Positions 1-7,564 of a DNA stretch of 13,645 bases are shown here, one piece after another; the first letter of the stretch is position 1, and every line of letters starts with the position of its first letter. Source of the DNA: Planctomicrobium sp. GTDB lineage: Bacteria > Planctomycetota > Planctomycetia > Planctomycetales > Planctomycetaceae. The notes beneath the pieces are model-generated. The model worked only from the letters and a program-made list of their open reading frames with translations. It did not search any database and was not told where the DNA came from. Made by a program: the position numbers and the translations under genes. The stretch is from assembly GCA_029259835.1 (NCBI GenBank), contig JAJDEL010000554.1, forward strand, positions 1 to 13,645, given 5' to 3'.

Positions 1-2
1 CA

Positions 3-494
3 AAATCGTGCAGTGTCGATCCCGATCAAGTGGCCTTACTTGTTGCCCCAACTGCGAGCATCGCCGGGAATTTGCAAGTGATCGCCAGGAGTGTCGAAAC
101 CTCGCTGCATAAGCTGTTTGAATTGGGATATGATGTCGGTCGAATCGAATCCGCTTGCGGTAGTGCTCCGATTTCCCCTGTGGCAAAAGACGATTTAACC
201 GGGATCGGACGCACGAATGACTCCATCCTTTATGGAGGTCAGGTGACGCTGTGGGTTAATGGCGATGATGAGTCAATTCGCGAGGTGGGACCTCTTGTTC
301 CGTCATCCGCATCACCAGCTTACGGAAAACCTTTTCTGGAGTTGTTTGAGGAAGCCGGTCGAGATTTCTATAACATAGACCCAAACTTGTTCAGCCCAGC
401 AGAGATTGTGATTCAAAACGTTCATACTGGTAGCGTGTTTCACTTCGGCGGAACGAAACATAGCATATTGAAGAAGTCGTTTGGACTTGAGTAG
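3..494 (+). CDS. mch: Methenyltetrahydromethanopterin cyclohydrolase, C-terminal part (5' end outside window)
   Basis: Mch hydrolyses methenyl-H4MPT to formyl-H4MPT in the cytoplasmic C1-transfer pathway of methanogens, methylotrophs and planctomycetes. The frame is open to the window edge and 163 residues are visible, about half of the usual length of roughly 320, so the gene starts upstream; the internal GTG at 30 is not its start. Family-typical segments seen in order are VAPTASIAGNLQVIARSVE, ALHK-like SLHKLFELG, GSAPISP, GRTNDSILYGG, a PSSASPAYGKPF block, and DFYNIDPNLFSPA near the end. The stop is TAG at 492. A membrane-protein gene follows after 44 nt on the same strand and may be co-transcribed. 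Family assignment rests on motif recognition and is strong. The cyclohydrolase role is inferred from the family. Confidence 0.92.
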   Translation, partial: KSCSVDPDQVALLVAPTASIAGNLQVIARSVETSLHKLFELGYDVGRIESACGSAPISPVAKDDLTGIGRTNDSILYGGQVTLWVNGDDESIREVGPLVPSSASPAYGKPFLELFEEAGRDFYNIDPNLFSPAEIVIQNVHTGSVFHFGGTKHSILKKSFGLE

Positions 495-538
495 TTTTCA
501 GGCTCAGTGAGTCATTAAAAAAGTGAACAGGAATCGAC

Positions 539-1462
539 TTGGCAGAGACAGCACCTACACTTGAAAGCAACCGAGACGCCTCGAAAGCCTGGGCGGTTCT
601 GGGATTGATCTTTGCTTGCTTGCTTTTGTATCGGGCGATCTTCGTCGGTGCCGGTTCGGCTTATGTGACTGAAGTTGATGGACAATATCTGAGCGCCACG
701 CACAATGATTTCGTTGTCGGCACGGCGGTCTTCAGTCCGGTGCGAACCATTGGTGTCTGGGTTTCTGCACTTTTGACGCTGTGCGTCTTCTCGTTTCTGT
801 ATCGGGACAACCCGTTTTACAAATTTTCTGAGTCTGTCTTCGTAGGCGTTTCAGCGGCATACTGGATGGTGATCGCTTTCTGGACTGTGGTGATTCCGAA
901 CTTATTGGGAAAACTCTGGCCGAGTTGGATTCAGTCATGGGCGATGCCTGGGATCACAACGGTACGAGACGACACTTGGTGGCTGTATCTCATTCCACTT
1001 GCCTTGGGTGGCATGTTGTTGTGGAGACTTTCTCCGAGAGGAGCCTGGGTCGCCCGCTGGCCTTTGGCGTTTATTATAGGCTCGACTGCCGGGATTCGGC
1101 TCGTCGGTTTTATTCAGGCAGATTTTATCGGTCAGATTCGCAACACAATCAAGCCTGTGATCATCGCTCCGGAAGCCGTTGAAGTGGCGGCGGCAGTCTC
1201 GCCGTTTTGGCAAAGTGTCCAGAACATCCTGTTGATCGTTTCAGTTCTTTCCGCGCTCGTGTATTTCTTTTTTTCGTTTGAACACGTTGGCGTTGTTGGT
1301 CACGTTTCACGTTTCGGGATCTGGGTGCTGATGGTCACGTTCGGAGCCGCGTTTGGATACACTGTCATGGGTCGTATCGCGCTGTTGGCAATTCGCTTTG
1401 AGTTTCTCTTCGATGATTGGCTGTGGCTCATCGACCCGACCGGACATCGTCTTGGAATGTGA
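539..1462 (+). CDS. Polytopic membrane protein of unknown function (about 7 TM)
   Basis: I do not recognise a named family. The 307-residue protein is very hydrophobic, with likely membrane segments near residues 17-36, 70-88, 99-120, 146-164, 172-192, 226-246 and 258-282. No signal peptidase site or catalytic motif is evident. The TTG start at 539 is favoured because AGGAA lies at 529-533, 5 nt upstream, and an in-frame TGA at 524 excludes a longer form. Trp and aromatic residues cluster at segment ends. A loop with GQYLSATHNDF (48-58) may face the periplasm. The gene sits between mch and moeA on the same strand with short gaps, so co-expression is plausible but gives no function. A palindromic repeat follows 9 nt after its stop. 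Confidence 0.8.
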   Translation: MAETAPTLESNRDASKAWAVLGLIFACLLLYRAIFVGAGSAYVTEVDGQYLSATHNDFVVGTAVFSPVRTIGVWVSALLTLCVFSFLYRDNPFYKFSESVFVGVSAAYWMVIAFWTVVIPNLLGKLWPSWIQSWAMPGITTVRDDTWWLYLIPLALGGMLLWRLSPRGAWVARWPLAFIIGSTAGIRLVGFIQADFIGQIRNTIKPVIIAPEAVEVAAAVSPFWQSVQNILLIVSVLSALVYFFFSFEHVGVVGHVSRFGIWVLMVTFGAAFGYTVMGRIALLAIRFEFLFDDWLWLIDPTGHRLGM

Positions 1463-1471
1463 ACGAAGTTA

Positions 1472-1494
1472 GCCGCACACTTTTAGTGTGCGGC
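1472..1494. repeat. Palindromic intergenic repeat, copy 1
   Basis: A perfect 10-bp stem (GCCGCACACT and AGTGTGCGGC) encloses a TTT loop, flanked by TTA on the left and AAA on the right. A near-identical element occurs at 4625-4647, also just after a stop codon. No T-tract follows on either strand, so it is not a textbook intrinsic terminator. A REP-like dispersed element or an RNA 3'-end stabiliser fits better. Confidence 0.8.
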
Positions 1495-1515
1495 AAAAAT
1501 TAAGAATTCAATCTG

Positions 1516-2766
1516 ATGCTGAATGTTTACGACGCCTTGGATCTGATTGCCGAAACGGTAAGCCCAACGGCGCCTCAGATCGTTTCACTCGCCGATGCCG
1601 CAGGTTCTCTTTTAGCAGTTGATATTGCGAGTCCGGAGGATTCACCGCCGTTCGATAAGTCCATGATGGACGGATACGCCGCTCGACTGGCGGACATGAA
1701 ATCGGGCGAAGCGACTTTCGATGTCATCGGTGAAATCACTGCTGGATACCAGCCCGAAGATTCAGTCGCCTCAGGCAGCGCGATTCGAATTATGACGGGC
1801 GCTCCAATCCCTGTTGGAGCGGATGTCGTCATTCCGGTCGAGCAATCGGAGATGATCGGCGATGCGCGTGTGAAGTTGAGCGTTGATCGAAAGGTGGGTC
1901 TCGGCTGGAACATTATCGGCAGCGGAACAAACATGCGCCGCGGAGAAAACGTACTCACTGCCGGAACTCGCATTCGTCCGCAGGAAATTGCTTTGCTGGC
2001 GGAGATGGGGCAAGCGCGTGTCTCTGTTCGGAAGTCACCACGTGTCGCGATTTTGGCAACTGGCGATGAACTCGTTCCTGTCGAGGAAACTCCCGGACCG
2101 GGGCAGATTCGAAATTCAAACGCACGAATGCTGGCGGCACAGGTCCAAGCAATTGGAGCCGAACCGGTTGTGTTGGGAATCGCCCGCGATGTTTGCTTGA
2201 ATTTGCAAGCGAAGATTGAAGAGGGGCTGCAATGTGATTTTCTCTGCCTGTCCGGTGGTGTCTCCGCCGGGGTGCTTGATCTCGTACCGTCCATGCTCAA
2301 GAAAGCAGGCGTTGAACAGGTCTTTCATAAAGTCGCGATGAAACCAGGCAAGCCGATCTGGTTTGGGAGCCGAGAATCAGAATCCTCTTCAGCCTGTTAT
2401 GTCTTTGGATTGCCTGGAAATCCAGTCAGCAGTATGGTCTGTTTTGAACTTTTTGTAGCTGCTGCCTTGAGGCGATTCGCTGGCAAGCATTCGTCCGCTC
2501 CCGAACTCCTGGATGCAACATTACTCGTGAATTTCAAACAACGCGGAAACCGGGAAGTCTGGTTTCCGTCACGAGTCTCGATTGAAAATGGCGTTGTCGT
2601 TGTGGAACCCACCGGCTGGAAAGGATCCTCCGACTTACGTTCCACAGTTGCAGCGAACTGTAGTGCTCGTTTTCCTGCTGGTGAGCAACACTTTCAAGCC
2701 GGTGAGATCGTGAAAGTTCTGCTCTGGTCCGGAAGTGAAATTACTTCTAAACTCTGGGCAGATTGA
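1516..2766 (+). CDS. moeA: Molybdopterin molybdenumtransferase MoeA
   Basis: MoeA inserts molybdate into adenylylated molybdopterin, the last common step of molybdenum cofactor synthesis, in the cytoplasm. The 416 residues match the usual family length. Motifs in order are PPFDKSMMDGYA (44-55, with the conserved Asp), MTGAPIPVGADVVIPVE (93-109), RRGENV (141-146), ATGDELVP (181-188), GQIRNSNARML (196-206), SGGVSAGVLD (246-255), MKPGKPIWFG (275-284) and GLPGNPVSS (298-306), followed by the small C-terminal beta-rich domain. The ATG at 1516 has no clear Shine-Dalgarno sequence, but the protein begins exactly where MoeA proteins do. The stop overlaps the TTG start proposed for lnt, implying translational coupling. 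Confidence 0.96.
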   Translation: MLNVYDALDLIAETVSPTAPQIVSLADAAGSLLAVDIASPEDSPPFDKSMMDGYAARLADMKSGEATFDVIGEITAGYQPEDSVASGSAIRIMTGAPIPVGADVVIPVEQSEMIGDARVKLSVDRKVGLGWNIIGSGTNMRRGENVLTAGTRIRPQEIALLAEMGQARVSVRKSPRVAILATGDELVPVEETPGPGQIRNSNARMLAAQVQAIGAEPVVLGIARDVCLNLQAKIEEGLQCDFLCLSGGVSAGVLDLVPSMLKKAGVEQVFHKVAMKPGKPIWFGSRESESSSACYVFGLPGNPVSSMVCFELFVAAALRRFAGKHSSAPELLDATLLVNFKQRGNREVWFPSRVSIENGVVVVEPTGWKGSSDLRSTVAANCSARFPAGEQHFQAGEIVKVLLWSGSEITSKLWAD

Positions 2767-4610
2767 AAGTTGTGACCACAAAAACTCATGCCACGGACGA
2801 CATGACAGTGACGAAACCACAAGCGGAATCGGCTCAGAATGAACGGGTCGGGAAAATCATTTCCGAGGGCCGCAAAGAGCGTCCAGGGGGTTGGGGCGCG
2901 CTGTTTCTGGTTTTGGTCACAGGTGTGCTGACGTGGGCATCGTTCACGCCGCTGGACTTTGGTGCGCTCGGTTGGATCTGTCTGGTCCCAGTGCTCTTTC
3001 TGGTTCGAATTGAAAATCGTACGCACTGGATGTACCGAATCGTTTATTTCGGTGCGTTTTTGTTTTGGATCGCAACATTGCAATGGATGCGGTATGGCGA
3101 CCCGTTGATGTACTTCGGTTTGCTGGCGTTGTCATTGTATCTTGCTGTTTATCTGCCGCTCTTTCTTGCGTTGACCCGCTACGCCGTGCAGCGGTTCCAC
3201 ACACCTTTGTTCATTGCGGCACCGATTTTCTGGGTCGGTCTGGAATATCTGCGGGCCTATGCGTTCACCGGATTCTCCTGGTATTACATCGGACACACTC
3301 AGCACAACTGGATTGAAATTGTTCAGATCAGTGATTTGGTTGGAGCTTACGGAGTCAGCTTCCTGGTGGTCATGGCAAACGCGGCAATCGTGCAGTCAGT
3401 TCCTCCTCTATGGATGAATTGGTTGCATCTTGAACGACCGAACGAACAGAACCGTGAAGTCGACGTGAACTTGCGTCCGCAAATGATTGGTGTGACAGTC
3501 TCGCTGATACTCGTAATCGCTGCACTCGGTTACGGATTCCTTCGTAGAAGCCAGTCCGAATTTACAGTCGGTCCGCGCGTTTCACTCATTCAGGGAAACT
3601 ACGTCGCATCACTGAAATCAGATCGAGATCAGTGGGGCGAAATCTATCGAACGCACGACTATTTGACCGGACTGTCAGTACCGTATCAACCTGATCTGAT
3701 CATTTGGCCAGAGGCTATGTTTCGTTATCCGATGTTCGAGTACGATCAGTCACTTTCAGATGAGGCTTTGGATGAACTTCACCCGATGATTCGTATGGAA
3801 GATTGGAAAAGTACAGGTACTCAGAAAACACTGGAAGGGACTGCTGATAAAACAGATGCTGCATTGATCATTGGAGTGAATGTCTATGAAGCGAAAATTG
3901 ACCAGTATTTCACATTCAACTCAGCTGCATTTGTAGAACCTTCGAAGGGTGTCACCGACCGGTACGACAAAATTCATCGTGTTCCGTTTGGTGAATACAT
4001 CCCGCTGAAAGAGAGTCTTCCGTTCATTCGAGCTTTGTCACCAGCTCGAGGTGACTTCGGAATTGATGCGGGAAAATCTATTCATGTTTTTGAGTACAAA
4101 GATTGGCGATTTTTGCCAATGATTTGTTTTGAAGATACAGTGCCTCACCTTGTGCGTGGTATGGTGAAGTCTGCCTCGAAGGGGGAGCAAGAGCAGGTTG
4201 ATGTTCTCGTGAATCTGACGAACGATGGTTGGTTCCACGGATCAAGCGAACTCGATCAGCACTTGATCACCTCCGCGTTTCGGTCTATCGAAACACGAAC
4301 GCCCACCGTAAGAGCTGTAAACACTGGGATATCCGCGATCATTGATGGAGACGGCGTGGTCCGAGATCCAGAGCAATTCATTGACCTGGATTCAAAGCTC
4401 GCCGACGAGCCGCCACGCAAGTCAATCCGCGATCCACAAACCGGGAAGTTTCACCGTCAATTGAACTGTGCCCTCGTTGCCGATGTCCCGCTCGATGATC
4501 GGACGAGTTTTTACGTTCGCTTCGGGGACTGGTTCGCAGCGTTGTGCTTGATTGCCTGCGTCGCGGTGACGATTCAAAAGTTCGCCCGTCGTGAGACGCC
4601 TGCTGAGTGA
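2763..4610 (+). CDS. lnt: Apolipoprotein N-acyltransferase
   Basis: Lnt transfers the third acyl chain onto the N-terminal cysteine of lipoproteins in the inner membrane. The N-terminal half has several hydrophobic segments with family motifs: FTPLDFGALGWICLVP (61-76), a GFSWYYIGHTQHN-like stretch, and the SDLVGAYGVSFLVV block. A nitrilase-fold domain follows. The catalytic triad is visible: Glu317 in IIWPEAMFRYP, Lys403 in YDKIHRVPFGEYIP and Cys455 in PMICFEDT. The spacing between Lys and Cys matches E. coli Lnt, while the Glu-Lys gap is about 18 residues longer, so there is a small insertion. The TTG at 2763 overlaps the moeA stop (TTGA). GTG 2772 or ATG 2802 are also possible, since the first 40 residues are polar and not family-conserved. 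Confidence 0.95.
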   Translation: MKVVTTKTHATDDMTVTKPQAESAQNERVGKIISEGRKERPGGWGALFLVLVTGVLTWASFTPLDFGALGWICLVPVLFLVRIENRTHWMYRIVYFGAFLFWIATLQWMRYGDPLMYFGLLALSLYLAVYLPLFLALTRYAVQRFHTPLFIAAPIFWVGLEYLRAYAFTGFSWYYIGHTQHNWIEIVQISDLVGAYGVSFLVVMANAAIVQSVPPLWMNWLHLERPNEQNREVDVNLRPQMIGVTVSLILVIAALGYGFLRRSQSEFTVGPRVSLIQGNYVASLKSDRDQWGEIYRTHDYLTGLSVPYQPDLIIWPEAMFRYPMFEYDQSLSDEALDELHPMIRMEDWKSTGTQKTLEGTADKTDAALIIGVNVYEAKIDQYFTFNSAAFVEPSKGVTDRYDKIHRVPFGEYIPLKESLPFIRALSPARGDFGIDAGKSIHVFEYKDWRFLPMICFEDTVPHLVRGMVKSASKGEQEQVDVLVNLTNDGWFHGSSELDQHLITSAFRSIETRTPTVRAVNTGISAIIDGDGVVRDPEQFIDLDSKLADEPPRKSIRDPQTGKFHRQLNCALVADVPLDDRTSFYVRFGDWFAALCLIACVAVTIQKFARRETPAE

Positions 4611-4624
4611 TGCTGTTCGATTTA

Positions 4625-4647
4625 GCCACACACTTAAAGTGTGCGGC
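4625..4647. repeat. Palindromic intergenic repeat, copy 2
   Basis: Arms GCCACACACT and AGTGTGCGGC around TAA match copy 1 at 1472 except for one arm base (an A that breaks one pair) and the loop. The flanks are again TTA and AAA. It lies between the convergent ends of lnt and the histidine kinase gene, which are only 44 nt apart, so it is the only candidate element separating the two transcripts. Confidence 0.75.
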
Positions 4648-4654
4648 AAACGTT

Positions 4655-6214
4655 TTACGCCGCGCGTTGAGCTGGCAACTTCTTAGGAAGACGCAGGGTA
4701 AACGTTGAGCCTGTGCCGGGGCCATCGCTGAGGACTTCGAGGCGACCGTTATGGTCGACGACAATTCTGTGAGTAATGGAAAGTCCCAGGCCTGTCCCTT
4801 TGCCGACTTCTTTTGTTGTGAAGAATGGTTCGAATATTTTTGCCTTTTGTTTTTTCGTCATTCCACAACCATGATCGATCACAGAAATTTCGACTTGGTC
4901 AGGGAGCTCCGTCACCATGACTTGAACTTCTCCACCCTCATCGGAAGCATCGAGGGCCTTGGCAACGAGATTCAGAACGACTTGTTTGATTTCTGGACCG
5001 CTCACCCAGGCGTGTAATGGGTCGGTTCGATTTAACGAGACCGTTTTGCTGCGATACTTACTCAAGTGCGAAACCATCGAGGTCACATCCTGACAGATCG
5101 CAGTCACATCGTACAAGTTTCGTTCTTCTTCTCCGCTGTACGAAAAGTCAAGCAGTTTCTTGGTGATGATCTCGCAACGTTCTGACTCGGAGAGAACCAA
5201 TTCGAGATAATCCTGGACTCTCTTGCGATCTTTTTCGCTGAGTTGTTGGAGCAACTCGTCCGGCAGTCGTCGTTTGACTCCGTTTACGGCATTCATGATG
5301 ACTGATAGAGGATTATTGATTTCATGAGCGACTCCCGAGGCTAGAAAACCAACACCGGCTAGCCTTTCCGAGAGGACCAACTGCTTGCAGCGTTGTTGAA
5401 TTTCTTGCTCTTTGTCTTGCTGATCCTGTTCGATTTTTGCTGCCATATTATTGAAAGTCATTGCCATCTGGGAGATTTCACAATCGGTTTTCAAGTCAAG
5501 ACGATAGCTGTAATCTCCCCGAGAGATTTTTTCGACACCTTTTGTCAATTCTGCAATCGGCGTGAAAAGCCCACGTTTCGAAAAGTGCATGAGTAGTGAA
5601 AACAGCAGAAACGAAATGACACCAGTCGAGGCAACGAGTCGCAAGTGGAGTTGGTAATCCTCTCGGGCTTCTTTCAGTCTCTCGCCCAGCCGATTTGACG
5701 GGTCTGGTAAACGCTCTGCGATCTCGGTTAACTCCGCAACAGTTTGCATGACATCTGTGATAAAGTCTTTTCGTAGATCCAGGTTCTTGAGTAAGTCTCT
5801 GTTGTTGTCCAGAGATTCCAGATGATCTTCAATTGTCCGGAACATGGAAAGGTAAGAACTTTCTTCGCCATGTCCCGGTCGAAGATTGTCTGGAAGTTCT
5901 TGCCATCTAATCTGAAATTGCTCGACACGCTGGTTCATTTCGAGAAAGGATTCCTCGAATTTTCGATATTGAAGACCGGCAGCTTTACGTCGCTCTTCGA
6001 TTGGATCATTTGAGCTTGGAAAGTCGATCTTGAACGGTTTGAGCAAACCAGTGAGCGAAGCGATGAGAGCATCTCGACGCGGGATGTTGGTGATACTGAG
6101 TTCAAGGTCACTCACCATGCGGCGATAAGAGTTGATTCCGACGATGCTACTGATCGAAAATAGAACCAGCATCAATACAACCAAAGTCAGGTTGGTTGTC
6201 AATTTTCTACGCAT
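4655..6214 (-). CDS. Membrane sensor histidine kinase (HAMP-HisKA-HATPase)
   Basis: A two-component sensor kinase. Numbered from the ATG at 6214 (519 aa): TM1 at about 8-29, a helical, charged periplasmic domain 30-190, TM2 192-210, HAMP 212-262, and a short coiled coil. A DHp helix follows with the phosphorylatable His297 in GVAHEINNPLS (NtrB/ZraS-like H-box), then a GHKL ATPase with DHGCGM, FEPFFTTK and GKGTGLGLSI. The N-box reads LNLVAKALDA, so Lys419 stands where an Mg-binding Asn is expected. The ATG at 6214 puts a short basic stretch before TM1. A GTG at 6232 has a better Shine-Dalgarno-like AAGGGA, and the frame remains open to an ATG at 6364, but that extra stretch is not protein-like. 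No response regulator gene is adjacent. Confidence 0.9.
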   Translation of the reverse strand: MRRKLTTNLTLVVLMLVLFSISSIVGINSYRRMVSDLELSITNIPRRDALIASLTGLLKPFKIDFPSSNDPIEERRKAAGLQYRKFEESFLEMNQRVEQFQIRWQELPDNLRPGHGEESSYLSMFRTIEDHLESLDNNRDLLKNLDLRKDFITDVMQTVAELTEIAERLPDPSNRLGERLKEAREDYQLHLRLVASTGVISFLLFSLLMHFSKRGLFTPIAELTKGVEKISRGDYSYRLDLKTDCEISQMAMTFNNMAAKIEQDQQDKEQEIQQRCKQLVLSERLAGVGFLASGVAHEINNPLSVIMNAVNGVKRRLPDELLQQLSEKDRKRVQDYLELVLSESERCEIITKKLLDFSYSGEEERNLYDVTAICQDVTSMVSHLSKYRSKTVSLNRTDPLHAWVSGPEIKQVVLNLVAKALDASDEGGEVQVMVTELPDQVEISVIDHGCGMTKKQKAKIFEPFFTTKEVGKGTGLGLSITHRIVVDHNGRLEVLSDGPGTGSTFTLRLPKKLPAQRAA

Positions 6215-6480
6215 CGAATTTGTGAGCAGCACGGTCGAATCCCTTCGCTGAGGTTCGTTCTCTAATCGGTATTGCCACGCTCGATAGCAACACGCCAAGT
6301 CCACATTCCATGTTGGACCTTTTCGTTTCTTATTGAGTGAAACTATGAAAAGTCTAGCAATCATGCCTCGGCAGAAACACCCCAGCTTTTCTGAAGGACT
6401 TGATTTGAAATTTGGAAGCCATGGTCTAACTGGTAACAGGGCAAGAACTTAGAGGTGAAAAAGGAATGTGAACGCAATCC

Positions 6481-6508
6481 TCGACCTGAGACTTGAAACC
6501 TCTACAAT
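6481..6508 (+). promoter_or_regulatory. Candidate sigma70-type promoter for ribF
   Basis: TCGACC (6481-6486), a 16-nt spacer and TACAAT (6503-6508) lie about 55 nt before the ribF start in the divergent gap between the kinase gene and ribF. The -10 is good and the -35 is moderate. Assigned by eye only. Confidence 0.35.
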
Positions 6509-6562
6509 GCGGCGACAGACAACCTTGCGCAGCAGAATTTCATAGCGCCAGCGAGGCAGAAA

Positions 6563-7525
6563 GTGCCTACAGCACCACCCACCCAAACGCAATATCACAT
6601 GCCAGTACACGACGGACTTCAGGATTCCTCGGCTTATCGTAACGGGTTCCTTTCGATTGGGAATTTTGATGGTGTCCACCTCGGTCATCAATCAATTCTT
6701 TCTCGTCTTGTTGATCAAACGCGTGCTGCGGGAACAGTTTCTTGTGTCCTGACATTTGAGCCACACCCACTTGAGATTCTTAAGCCAGAAATCGCTCCGC
6801 CACCGCGACTGACCACACTCGAAGAGAAAGCTCGGCTTATCCTGAAGCAAGGAGTGGATCATGTGATTGTCTATCCGACCGACCGAGATCTCCTGAATTC
6901 GACCGCCAGTCAGTTTTTTCAGAAAATCGTCATGGATCACTTCGCTTCACAAGGCATGGTTGAAGGTCCTAATTTTTTCTTTGGAAAAGATCGTTCTGGG
7001 ACAACTGACACTCTCCAAACTCTTTGTATTACACATGAAATTTCGCTCGATGTTGTCTCACCTTTGCGAGAGGGCAAGGAAATGATCTCATCGAGCGCGA
7101 TCCGTCGTCTACTGGCTCAAGGCAATGTTGGTGCGGCGGCTCAGAAATTGGGACGGCGGTATTCGATCACAGGAGTTGTTTCCGAAGGAGAGAAACGAGG
7201 CCGTACTCTCGGTTTTCCGACGGCAAATCTCACAAACGTGGAAACGATAATTCCAGAGGATGGTGTCTACGCGGCGATCATCAGAAACGAGGAGGGTGCA
7301 TGGGTTGCGGCAGTGAACATCGGTCCCAATCCAACTTTTGATGTGAAGGAACGAAAAGTCGAAGCACATCTCATCGACTTCGAAGACAATCTTTACGGTC
7401 AAACGATTCAATTGGACTTTGTTGAACGCATTCGCGACGTTGCAACGTTTTCTGATGTGAATGAACTCAAGCAGCAAGTCGAGAACGATATCACGAAAGT
7501 CAAAACGATAGCGAGGGAGCTGTAG
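6563..7525 (+). CDS. ribF: Bifunctional riboflavin kinase / FAD synthetase
   Basis: RibF phosphorylates riboflavin to FMN and adenylylates FMN to FAD in the cytoplasm. The N-terminal nucleotidyltransferase half shows GNFDGVHLGHQ (33-43), TFEPHPLEIL (64-73), EGPNFFFGKDRSG (134-146) and ISSSAIRRLL (175-184). The C-terminal kinase half shows GRTLGFPTANL (213-223), PEDGVYA (231-237), a GPNPTFD segment and EAHLIDFEDNLYG (267-279). The length of 320 aa is typical. The GTG start at 6563 is preceded by GAGG at 6553-6556, spaced 6 nt. ATG 6599 is an alternative with no Shine-Dalgarno sequence. The N-terminus lacks the MKxIRG-type opening strand seen in many RibF proteins. It is divergent from the kinase gene, convergent with the next one, and appears monocistronic. 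Confidence 0.95.
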   Translation: MPTAPPTQTQYHMPVHDGLQDSSAYRNGFLSIGNFDGVHLGHQSILSRLVDQTRAAGTVSCVLTFEPHPLEILKPEIAPPPRLTTLEEKARLILKQGVDHVIVYPTDRDLLNSTASQFFQKIVMDHFASQGMVEGPNFFFGKDRSGTTDTLQTLCITHEISLDVVSPLREGKEMISSSAIRRLLAQGNVGAAAQKLGRRYSITGVVSEGEKRGRTLGFPTANLTNVETIIPEDGVYAAIIRNEEGAWVAAVNIGPNPTFDVKERKVEAHLIDFEDNLYGQTIQLDFVERIRDVATFSDVNELKQQVENDITKVKTIAREL

Positions 7526-7534
7526 CCCGGGTCT

Positions 7535-7564
7535 AAAAAGTTCAGGAAGAAAACCTTACTGAAC
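7535..7564 (-). terminator. Candidate intrinsic terminator of the - strand operon
   Basis: On the - strand, GTTCAG pairs with CTGAAC (arms 7559-7564 and 7540-7545) with a short inner AAG/CTT extension, and is followed directly by five T. It overlaps the stop codon of the 304-aa gene and lies in the 30-nt gap facing ribF. The stem is short, so efficiency is uncertain. Confidence 0.4.

Noticed and set aside
1472..1500. Intrinsic terminator after the membrane-protein gene
   Set aside because: The stem is strong, but it is followed by A-rich rather than T-rich sequence on the + strand, so it is described as a palindromic repeat.
1575..2300. 241-codon - strand frame
   Set aside because: It lies fully antisense to moeA, whose frame has all family motifs; the antisense peptide is Ser/Thr/Arg/Pro-rich and matches nothing.
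6215..6364. N-terminal extension of the histidine kinase from ATG 6364
   Set aside because: The extra 50 residues are unlike a membrane-sensor N-terminus (Cys/Trp/Arg-rich) and the ATG has GAGG only 1 nt away; a start at 6214 or 6232 places the first TM helix normally.
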